This document shows, piece after piece, positions 21,316-31,100 of a DNA stretch of 64,000 bases. Made by a program: the position numbers and the translations under genes. Position 1 is the first letter of the stretch. Each line of letters begins with the position of its first letter. Source of the DNA: Caprella mutica (taxonomy: Eukaryota; Arthropoda; Malacostraca; Amphipoda; Caprellidae); assembly GCA_947561585.1 (NCBI GenBank), contig CANNZV010001046.1, forward strand, positions 123,319 through 187,318, read 5' to 3'. The notes under the pieces were generated by a model, which saw only the letters and a program-made list of their open reading frames with translations, did no database searches and was not told where the DNA came from.

Positions 21316-22015
21316 TGGTGGCAGTGGTGGGATCTTAACCTGTGGAAATACATAGCAATTGGTGGCAGTGGTGGGATCTTAACCAGTAGAATACATAGCA
21401 AATGGTGGCAGCGGTGGGATCTTAACCTGTGGGAATACATAACAAATGGTGGCAGCGGTAGGATCTTAACCTGTGGGAATATATAGCAAATGGTGGGAGC
21501 GGTGGAATCTTAACCTGAAGGAATACATAGCAAATGGTGGCAGCGGTGGAATCTTAACCTGTGGGAAGAAAAAGCAAATGGTGGCAGCGGTGGGATATTG
21601 ACCTGTGGGAATACATAACAAATGGTGGCAGCGGTGGGATCTTAACCTGTGGGAATACATAACAAATGGTGGCAGCGGTGGGATCTTAACCTGTGGGAAT
21701 ACATAACAAATGGTGGGAACGGTGGGATCTTTACCTGAAGGAATACATAGCAAATGGTGGCAGCGGTGGAATCTTAACCTGTGGGAAGAAAAAGCAAATG
21801 GTGTCAGCGGTGGGATATTAACCTGTGGGAATACATAACAAATGGTGGCAGCGGTGGGATCTTAACCTGTGGGAATACATAACAAATTGTGGCAGCGGTG
21901 GGATCTTAACCTGTGTGAATCCATAGCAAATGGTGGCAGCGGTGGGATCTTAACCTGTGGAAATACATAGTAAACTGTGGCAGCGGTGGGATCTTGACCT
22001 GTGGGAATAAAGTTC
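21316..22015. repeat. 44-bp minisatellite, array 1 (tRNA-Leu 3'-end-like core)
   Basis: About 16 units with a 44-bp period (for example unit starts at 21623 and 21667). The core TGGTGGCAGCGGTGGGAT is followed by CTTAACC and a spacer GTGGGAATACATAACAAA. On the minus strand the core reads ATCCCACCGCTGCCACCA. As I recall eukaryotic tRNA-Leu (AAG type), this equals its last bases including the added CCA. Such a sequence is what a retroelement primer-binding site looks like. The minus-strand frame at 21466-21753 is a by-product of the repeat. Confidence 0.85.
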
Positions 22016-23080
22016 TAGGAAAATTCCACGGAATGTTAAATTTATAAATTTAATTGCTTATTTTCTAAAACAGTACTTTAGAAATTATAATCTCCATATT
22101 ATACAAGCTTTTGTGATATTCATTCCACTGTTCTTTTTTGAGTGGTTTAATAAAATGTAAGTGAATATCAATTTATAAATTTTCGTAACGTAGGTACATT
22201 TCTTTGTGCAACACCTAAGTAAAAAACATTGCTAAGATTCTTCTACTTCATATTAAGATAATTCTACTTTATAAAAACTATTAAAGAAATTATATTCAGC
22301 CTTTTGTTCCGCAAGTCTGATAATAGTTAAGTTAATTCTCATTTTGAATGTAAGTTCGAGTTTTAAGTAGGGGCACTTAAAATGTGCTTATACGAGACGA
22401 TAGTTTGTAACAAAAAGACAATGAGCACGAGAGTACAATCAGTTTATATATTATTGATGTGGCCAAATTCTTTAATAAAAAACATTGTCAAATATAGTAA
22501 AAACAATAAAACAACGATGAAAAATAATTAATTAATGTAAGGTAGGCGCTATATCTTGTAAAAATATTAATCCAGCTCAGTCTAATATCATTTTCCGTCT
22601 TGAAATCCACACACTGATCATTTCTAGCGTGAGTGCATTGCCTCGTATTTATATGAAAATTATATTTTCAATGTAAGCTATGTGCTGTAAATTTTAGGAA
22701 TGTTAATTCGTTTTTGTCTTGATGTGCAAGCAGAATGCAAAAAAATTAAACTTTAAAACTGTACAATTACATGATGGAATACACATAATTTAAATGATTT
22801 AAAAATAGAAGTTGCACAAAAAATGTTTCACACGAATATAGTTCAATTTTCATAGCCTTGTTGGTAAAAGATACTATCCTACACTCTACTAGTATAACAT
22901 TAAACAGAGATCAATAATTATTTGAATGAATTAAACGTTTCCTAGCTATCAACTGACTGGAACAGTATCTCCTGCTCATCTAAAATAATTTATCAAAATA
23001 TATTTTGGACTGTCATTTGAGCAGAATAGTATTTTGTTTATTAAATAATGAATACTACATATATTGAAATATTGAATATT
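22016..23080. other. Non-coding spacer between the two 44-bp arrays
   Basis: AT-rich; no coding or structured feature recognised. Confidence 0.5.
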
Positions 23081-23091
23081 GGATTTTGTTT

Positions 23092-23196
23092 AGTGGAATT
23101 CTCCTCAATGGAATTTTCCCAGTGGAACTTTCCGCAGTGGAATTTTCCTCAGTGGAATATTCCTCAATGGAACTTTCCGCTGTGGAATTTTCCCAG
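23092..23196. repeat. 17-18 bp degenerate repeat next to array 2
   Basis: About six units of the form AGTGGAATTTTCCTC or AATGGAACTTTCCGC. The last unit merges directly into the first TGGTGGCAG unit of array 2, as if the two repeats share an end. Confidence 0.7.
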
Positions 23197-23615
23197 TGGT
23201 GGCAGCGGTGAGATCTTAACCTGTGGGAGTACATAGCAAATGGTGGCAGTGGTGAGATCTTAACCTGTGGGAATACATAGCAAACTGTGGCAGCGGTGAT
23301 ATCTTAGCCTGTGGGAATATATGTATAGCAAATGGTGGACGCGGTGAGATCTTAGCCTGTGGGACTACATAGCAAATGGTGGCAGCGGTGGGATCTTAAC
23401 CTGTGGGAATACATAGCAAATGGTGGCAGCGGTGGGATCTTAGCCAGTGGGAATACATAGCAAATGGTTACAGCAGTGTGATCTTAACCTGTGGGAATAC
23501 GTAGCAAATGGAGGCAGCGGTGGGATCTTATCCTGGGGGAATACATAGCAAATGGTGACAGTAGTATGATCTTAGCCTATGGGGATACATAGCTAATGGT
23601 GGCAGTGGTGGGAAA
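23197..23615. repeat. 44-bp minisatellite, array 2
   Basis: About 10 units of the 21316-22015 repeat in the same orientation but more diverged (GTGAGATC, GTTACAGCAGTGTG and GATATCTTAGCC variants). It lies about 1.2 kb downstream of array 1. Confidence 0.85.
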
Positions 23616-24552
23616 CAACCACCAATATCGTAAATAAAGTGTACAGTGAAGATTTAAAACTAAAAACTTTTCCTTTATTACTTTCTGATTTCAAGCAGAA
23701 GGCAGGGGAGTTCTTCAAGCCAATCAAATTAGAGAAGGTTGCTTAAAGACTTCTGAAGGCCATATAAATTACCCAATAAGTGAACATGAAAAGAAATAAT
23801 TATAGTAATTTAATATTTAAATGGTATGTGATAATGTATAAACATAAATCAAACGTTTGAAATGATTTCTATGTTTACCTTTGCAAATTGCGGGAGGTTA
23901 TATTTTGGTCAGCATATTTAAAAATATATTTGCAATTTTGTTATACTAATACTTTCCTACTCAAAATCCTCAATCAAATTACATGAAATTTGGTGAGACG
24001 ACTGATTAATATCCGGGACCCTTGCGATTCAATTTAGGGAGCAATCGGGTCAAAGGTTAAGGTGAATTATAACTCAAAGATTATTGGATGGTACCTAGTT
24101 AGGTTTCAGTATCCTATCCTAAGATAGAAAGGGTATAAAGTAAATAAAATTACTTCAATAATAAGTTATACTCTCAAGAATGAGAGAACTTGATATTATT
24201 TGGTTACCAATCTTTACAATTTCTTGCGTAAAAAGAAGTGGTACCGATTACCTATCATATACGGATTTGTCTCTCAATTGACGTTACTACTAATTAAATT
24301 AATCATAAATTTTTTTATTGAAACACATATTCCAATAAACTTTGTAGCAATGAATGTGCTTAGATATTAGGTATCGAAATATTGACAAAATGTTTGACTA
24401 TTGAGTACATAGACAGCTGTAATGGATGTCCAACCACTTAATTTTCCTCCACGTAATAATAACATAGGAATATTTCGCTGATGTTCTGAAAAGGAATCCG
24501 ACTCACTTCACTTTGGTGGCCTATTGCCAAGTTAATAAAAAATTAAGAAGTG
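23616..24552. other. Non-coding; short dispersed-repeat similarity
   Basis: About 24010-24070 (GGGAGCAATCGGGTCAAAGG context) resembles 54215-54275 in direct orientation. No coding sequence was recognised. Confidence 0.45.
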
Positions 24553-24556
24553 GTTT

Positions 24557-24867
24557 TGTAAGGACCTGTAGTCACACCCTGTAGTTATGAGACTTATATA
24601 GAGCAACCGCTCCGCTCACAGACTCAGTTGGAGATATACATTGGCTCGTGTTAATACCCACTCTCCCATTGGGACTCCTATCATGTCTAATGATATGGAT
24701 CCCTACTCTATACCCTATCTATCCCTTAATATGTAAGCTACCTTAATCTGTATCGTAAGATAATTAATAAACTAATAAAACTCCCTAACTATTTCAATGA
24801 ACCCTGTTTAAACCCTATTATATTATTTAATCAGATTTAAACTCTTACGTAACTAGAGGTAGCGACA
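24557..24867 (+). repeat. 5' LTR of element B
   Basis: Starts TGTAAGGACC and ends AGCGACA, a TG...CA structure. It contains a TATATA box, a TCAGTT initiator and AATAAA signals (24766-24771, 24774-24779), so U3, R and U5 can be placed roughly. Confidence 0.95.
24595..24629 (+). promoter_or_regulatory. LTR core promoter: TATA box plus arthropod initiator
   Basis: TATATA at 24595-24600 and TCAGTT at 24624-24629 have the normal TATA-to-initiator distance of about 30 bp. TCAGTY is the arthropod initiator consensus. The predicted RNA start is at the A of 24626; the same pair is repeated in the 3' LTR. Confidence 0.65.
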
Positions 24868-24869
24868 TC

Positions 24870-24883
24870 TGGCGCCCAACGTG
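24870..24883 (+). promoter_or_regulatory. Primer-binding site, tRNA-Lys type
   Basis: TGGCGCCCAACGTG starts two bases after the 5' LTR. These 14 bases match the primer site of Drosophila gypsy, which is complementary to the 3' end of tRNA-Lys; the match stops after that. Confidence 0.85.
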
Positions 24884-26473
24884 CAAAGTTTTTGACGAAA
24901 AATCAGTGATATAAACCTGACGTCAAAAAACAGAAAAAGAGGGAGAAAGAGATATGAAGAAGTGAAAAATTGAGTGAAGTGTAAATTCATAATCAAAATA
25001 TTCAGTGATACAAACTTAATATAAAATAATTGATTGAAAAGTGCGAATGAATATTGCACATTAATTTCAGTGTTAAAGTAGAACACTAAATTAGTGAACA
25101 CGAACGTACAAAAACGAGTTCACACGGATAGAGGACAAGGGATAGAGCAAGAGAGTGGACACGAGTGGACGAAATCGAACAGGTGCAAGAAGGTTCGTGA
25201 GAACCATCCTAAGTAAATTTCGCTTGGCCTTCAAGAAAGATCTTGCGATCTGCCAAACCTTTTGATCAGAAATATCAAGACACAAAGATATTAATATTTG
25301 ATCAAACAATACAGCGAGGCTGTATTTAATGTAGTGAGTGAGTGACTCACAGTGATACATAGTGCAAAAACACAGTGCACCCTGCTATTAACGATACCTC
25401 GTAAAATAACTGATTACGGAATATTTACATTTTCAATTTCGTAAGAGAACAAACTATAAGAATAAATAGTTCTGTGAAATACATCGAGTGTAAATAGTAG
25501 ATAAATGAAGTGTTAAATAAATAGTGTTAAAATATTAATGCTAGTGATAATTGAAAGAAAGTGATAAAACATTTCAAATTGAACAGTGATCCTGAGTTCA
25601 TAAAGTGAGAAACTAATGATATATCATTGATATTGAAACAACTAAGCTAATTCATCGCAATTCATCGAAGTGTGCAAATTCTTCGAAGAAGAAAAACCCA
25701 GTTGACAACAGCCAATTGTGGTATGAGCTCAAGAGCTAATCAGCTAAATCAGTGGAAAATTCCCACAACAAAGCATCAGCAAAAACGACTCAAAAGTCGC
25801 CGGTGAGAAACCATTGTTTGCTGAAACATCAGATTAAACCTAAACAATCTGAATGCGCAATCACCACAGCAAAACACATCTGACCTAGCTGTGATTGACT
25901 GTGATCTGTCAACCCACTACTACCTGAAGATACATCAAATAAAAAAAAAAAAAAAATTGATGGTTGGAGAGAGCAGAAACACCTCCTGAAGAAACATCAA
26001 ATTCTTGATGGTTGTTGAGAGCAGAAATACACTAATCCAACACGAACGCAGACACAAATCCAAAACATACACGACCAGGGGTCTTTGTAAGTACAATTAT
26101 TGATGACGAATAATAAAACAATCCCATGACATTTCTCTTTGATTATTACTAGTGTAAGGTTCTTCATTAGGAGCTCTTGATTAGATATAATATAGATATA
26201 AGTGGTGATACAAGTGACAATTTCTATTTGAATAAACAGTGATTTAAATAAATGATTTGATGAAAAGACAAAAACAATAAACAAATAATCTGTGTATATA
26301 TTCTATTGATTTAATCACTTTATTTTAGTGTATATGATTTTGATTTCTGGATTAATAATTTATACTTTACTCATTATATAAATTATTTTTGACTTTTGTT
26401 CAGTGTCAACTTGACTTAAATTTTGATATTGACCAACGTTAATATATAATCTGACTATTCTTTTGACCATTTC
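24884..26473 (+). other. Long 5' leader of element B
   Basis: 1.6 kb between primer site and Gag ATG with no sizeable + strand frame. It contains an A-rich tract (25941-25957) and a duplicated block of about 50 bp (around 25925-25975 and 25978-26030, sharing GATGGTTG...GAGAGCAGAAA). It may carry packaging or splice signals. Confidence 0.6.
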
Positions 26474-28156
26474 ATGAGTGAAAGAACTGACCCAAATGAT
26501 AGCGACAACAATACTGAATATATAAACAGTGACCCTATACTATTAAGGAGTGGCCGAATAACGAGACCGCGCATTCAAAACCACCGTAACCCTAAAAAAA
26601 ACTCACGGAAAAAGGTAACCACAAACGTAACCGCCGACATGGGAGCACCCGTTCAAATGACCGATGACCAATTCCAAAACTTACTTGCGCAGATTAATCA
26701 AGCACACCAACCACCGCCTCCTGTAAATGCAAATAAATTAACCACGATGTTAACCGAGACCACGCTTCCAAAATTCGCCGGTAGGAGACGACGCCACGAT
26801 AGGTTCTTCGTCCAACAAAGCTCTTTCTCTGATTTCATAAAAGAGGCTGAAGCTTTAATGAACACACAAAATATAACAACGGATCAAGAACGCATAAACT
26901 TTTTATCTGTTTTATCAGACAAAAACGTAGGCGATTTCAGCGCGTTGATATCATCAATAAAAACGCACCCTTCATTTAAAGAGCGCACCTACGCCCAAGT
27001 AGTAGATCATCTACAATCGCATTACGCAACGAGTCAAGAAAAGAGCATCTATGACTGTATAGATACTCTATTAGCTGAAGTGAACACCAAAATATCCGAC
27101 CGTAACTTGCTAACACAATGCGTATGGAATTATCATGGCACCGCAGAGAAAGTTTTCGAATATTTCTTTAAACAAAATCCTGTTGCTACGCCAACGATAA
27201 ATAATGATGATACAGAACAGGTAAAAACCGAGAAAGTAAATAAGTACACTTTGGACGTACTTCGAGAATTTTGTTTCACTATTTTTTGGGGTTCCAAGCT
27301 GACCACTTCGGTTTACAAGAAAGCATTTGCTTTTGATCAGACTCGAACTTTTGCTGACAGCTGTAAGCAATTTACTGACGCGATAAATCAAACACCTTCT
27401 CATGTTCAATGCTTACGCAGTGAAGAACAAGCCGTTAACTCTAAAAAGATGCCTTCACACGAAAACATAGAAGCGTACCCAGTAAACGAAACCCTGTTAG
27501 ATGAAGAACCGCAAGAACTAATACCCGAAGAAAGCTACGAACTTTTAGAAAACGAAAACACTGAAGCTTACGTCGTATCTAACGCGAGCAACCAAAACAC
27601 TAGAACGCGAAGACAAAACCACGCGTGGAAAAGAGGCGGAAATCACCCGAACAACTTCGTAGGAAACTCACCAAACAATTCTTACGGAATGCATCGAGGA
27701 TACAACAACTCACACACGAAAGGAAGTCATTACCTCCAAGGTAACCATGGCAACAGCTACGCAAGCAATTATCGAAGTAACAGCAATCCGCAAAATAGAT
27801 ACCATTCTTCAACCTTTGGTTACGTTCACGATAACAATTACGCAGGAAGAAACATTTCATCCAGCCCATCAGGCTCTTATCGGAATAATTACCGACCTTT
27901 CTTGCAACAAAACCCATCAGGTTACATGCCGGATCATTACGATGACGTCAAACCGGAAAAGCGCAACAATTTCGGCGTTAGATACAGAGGAAACGCGACG
28001 AAAACTTCTAGTAGGTCTTTCGAAACACCAAATTACAGGCCGACCAAACCAAAGTGCCAACATTGCGGAAGTGACAAACATTTTAGTAAGTTTTGCACGA
28101 ATGCAGTGAGTAAGAGTGAGAAAGAGGAGAAAATGAGTGAGAAGAAACAAGAATGA
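26474..28156 (+). CDS. gag: Gag polyprotein of element B
   Basis: A 560-codon frame starting MSERTDPNDSDNN. The middle part (about residues 90-310) is the likely capsid region, and residues 370-520 are Asn/Gly/Ser/Arg-rich. One CX2CX4HX4C zinc knuckle, CQHCGSDKHFSKFC, is at about residues 533-546. Gag assembles the particle and binds element RNA. It ends in TGA (28154-28156). The same frame stays open immediately after the TGA into pol, so Gag and Gag-Pol could both be made by stop-codon readthrough. No frameshift site is needed. Confidence 0.9.
   Translation: MSERTDPNDSDNNTEYINSDPILLRSGRITRPRIQNHRNPKKNSRKKVTTNVTADMGAPVQMTDDQFQNLLAQINQAHQPPPPVNANKLTTMLTETTLPKFAGRRRRHDRFFVQQSSFSDFIKEAEALMNTQNITTDQERINFLSVLSDKNVGDFSALISSIKTHPSFKERTYAQVVDHLQSHYATSQEKSIYDCIDTLLAEVNTKISDRNLLTQCVWNYHGTAEKVFEYFFKQNPVATPTINNDDTEQVKTEKVNKYTLDVLREFCFTIFWGSKLTTSVYKKAFAFDQTRTFADSCKQFTDAINQTPSHVQCLRSEEQAVNSKKMPSHENIEAYPVNETLLDEEPQELIPEESYELLENENTEAYVVSNASNQNTRTRRQNHAWKRGGNHPNNFVGNSPNNSYGMHRGYNNSHTKGSHYLQGNHGNSYASNYRSNSNPQNRYHSSTFGYVHDNNYAGRNISSSPSGSYRNNYRPFLQQNPSGYMPDHYDDVKPEKRNNFGVRYRGNATKTSSRSFETPNYRPTKPKCQHCGSDKHFSKFCTNAVSKSEKEEKMSEKKQE
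28154..28156 (+). promoter_or_regulatory. In-frame UGA between gag and pol, candidate readthrough stop
   Basis: Context GAA TGA AAA GAG. From 28157 the frame is open without a break to 32689. The pol open frame therefore has no need of its own start codon; the first in-frame ATG lies well inside it. This resembles the gag-pol layout of gammaretroviruses, which use UAG readthrough, but it is not the usual arrangement in Ty3/Gypsy elements. It could also be a recent mutation of a once fused gag-pol. Confidence 0.65.
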
Positions 28157-31100
28157 AAAGAGTTCACAGGAACAAAAATATCAAATACGAATAATGTTGA
28201 TTATGAGAATAAATTGAATAGTAGTAGATATGAAAATGAATTACAAATCAATACAAATGAACTTGAATCAGAAATGAATTCTCTTGCATCAAATGACCTG
28301 CTAAAAGAAGAATCCAATGAATCCATTCTAAAAGAAACAAATATTTGTGTTAATTATGCACCTGAAGATAATATAGAGAACCGAAGCTTTATTATACGTA
28401 ATAATAAATTGATATATAACGCTAATACTAATGCTAAAACAAAACCTCATATAACTTTAAATGTAAACAATAAGCCATTTATCTGTATGATAGATACTGG
28501 TAGTGATAAGACTATAGTTAAACACGAATATCTTAAAAAGATAGATCCTAAAGCGATAATAACGAATTCAAAAATAACAGTGAGAGGAATAGGAGGAAAA
28601 TGTCCAATTATAGGAGAAACTTCTTTTCAATTTAATGTAGCAAGTGAAGAAATTTGCGTACAAGCTCTAGTTATAGAAAAATTACAGTTTAGCGCAGATG
28701 CAATTTTAGGAAATGATATATTGCATATGAGTAACGCGGAGATAAATTATAAAGAGAAGTCAGTTACCTTTCAAGGCACAAACATACCTTTTCTTGAATC
28801 TAATAAAACTAATATAAATCTCCATGAAAGTGACAATTTCCTAGCAGAATTTCAAGTTGATAGAAATAAACGAAAAAAGAAGAAAAATAAATCCAAAGTG
28901 ATTGAATCAAACAAAAGTATGAAATATAATATTCATGCTATTTCAGAAATAAATATCCCACCACAATGTATAACTATTATTTTGGGATACCTTAAAGTAA
29001 ATGACCTAGGAGAATATATGGTATCAAAGAAGAATTTATCTAATGGCCTAATGATATCTGAATCTTTAATAAATGTGACTGAAAAAGGTCAAAATATTCC
29101 TTTGTGTATAATAAATGTGACTGATGAAAATATATACATCCCAGAGGGTTATATCCTATCAACATGCGAAAAAGCAGAAATACAGAGTTATCATATAATG
29201 TGCGACAACTTAATAAATGAATTGAATAGAAATGCTAGTATAAGCACTGATAACTCAATTAGGAACAAGTTGGAGTTAGAGAATGTTTCTTTGCGAAATT
29301 CTTTGGCAGGAAATAAAAATGCAAGAGAAACCATTTCCGAGAAAAATTCTATTTACGACAATTTTTGTTCCTGTGAAGATAAGAATGAAAGAAATCGTGT
29401 GGAACACGAAATATGTATAATAAATGAAGAGGTTCAAAATGAATCTGAAATTGAAAAAAAAGTTTTAATTAAAAACAATAATGCTAGTAATGTTTTTAAT
29501 AAAATTAGTAAAGTCTTTACTAAGGTAAGTAAAGCTAGTAAAGAATCTACAAACACTGAGAACTGCAAGGTAAATAGCTTCTCAGCGAGAAATCAAAACA
29601 AAGCGATTAACAATAGACAATTAAGCTCTGAGTCAATCTCTAGAAATGTAGGTATGTGCCACACTGAGAGAATGAGTATGAGTGACAGGGATAGCATGAA
29701 TGGGAGTACGAAAGCATGCACGCATGACAGAGTTATTGGGGAGGCTGCTACCAATAATTCGCAGGGGAATAATCTAGATAAAGATAATCTTGAAAATTCA
29801 ACTGTTTGTACGAACGAACGTGTCGGACCTATCACATTAACAGATATCGACGTCGGTACCGAAATTTCTGACGATGTTAAGAATCAGTTATTGGAACTGC
29901 TAAACGAATATCGTTTAGTTCTTGCCAAGAAAAATGAGAAAATTGGTACTACCACCGCAGTTAAATACGAATTAAAATTACGGAATCCAAAAACCATCGT
30001 AAATGTACCTCCATATCAAGTACCGCATAAGTACAAAAGTCTCCTTCATGACGAAATAAGGAAATTACGAACCGAAAATGTAATTAGACCCAGTTATAGC
30101 CCCTACAACTCACCCGTTCTTTGCGTACGAAAACCCGATAATTCAATCCGAGTATGCTTAGATTTTCGTAAACTAAATTCTGAAATTGAAATTAACGATT
30201 ACCCACTTCCTCGAATATCGGACATTCTAAATTCTCTAGGAAGAGCAAACATCTTTACAACTCTTGATTTAAAACAAGCTTTTCTACAAGTGGAATTGGA
30301 AGAAAAATCAAAACCCCTAACAGCTTTTACGGTAGGATCGGAGAAATTCGAATTCTCCAAACTTCCGTTTGGTTTAAAAAACTCACCCGCAGTATTCCAA
30401 TCTTTAATGGCCGGAGTTATGCACGGTTATTTAGGAGTATTTGCATTTTGTTACTTAGACGACTTATGCATATTTTCTAAAGACGAAAAGACTCATTTAG
30501 ATGACTTAAGACGAGTATTAGATCGACTCATAAAAGCAAACTTAACGGTGAAACTCGAAAAGTGTTCTTTCCTTCAGAAAGAAATTACTTATTTGGGTCA
30601 CAAAATATCAAAACAAGGGATTAGTTGTAAAAACAGCCTTAAATTAAAAGATTGTCCCCGACCAACGGACGTCAGTACCTTACAACGATTCCTAGGAATC
30701 ATGAATTTCTTTAGAAAATTCATACCTTACTTTAGTAAATTAGCAAATCCATTGTATGAATTGTTGCGAAAAGACAAGCCCTTTATCTGGACTGATTCGT
30801 GTGAAGAATCATTTACTAAATTAAAAACGACTCTTGACAATGTTCAGACCTTAGCTCACCCCGACTACAATAAGGATTTCATTTTAATGACTGACGCCTC
30901 AAATAATGCCATTGGTGGATGTCTAGCCCAATTCGATAAAGATAACCAACTAAAACCTCTCGGTTACTTTTCTAAAACATTGTCTAAAACTCAGACTAGG
31001 TATAGTACCACCAAAAAAGAAGCTTATGGACTTGTCTCAGCTTTGAAACATTTTCAATATGTACTGTTAGGTCATTCGACAATAATATATACTGACCATC

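Noticed and set aside
21466..21753. 95-codon minus-strand frame with PFVMYSHRL-type repeats
   Set aside because: By-product of the 44-bp array, where a run of units lacks stops.
21316..23615. Possible CRISPR-like arrays or clustered tRNA genes
   Set aside because: The units are contiguous tandem repeats without unique spacers, and only the last ~25 bases of a tRNA are matched, with CCA included and no A or B boxes.
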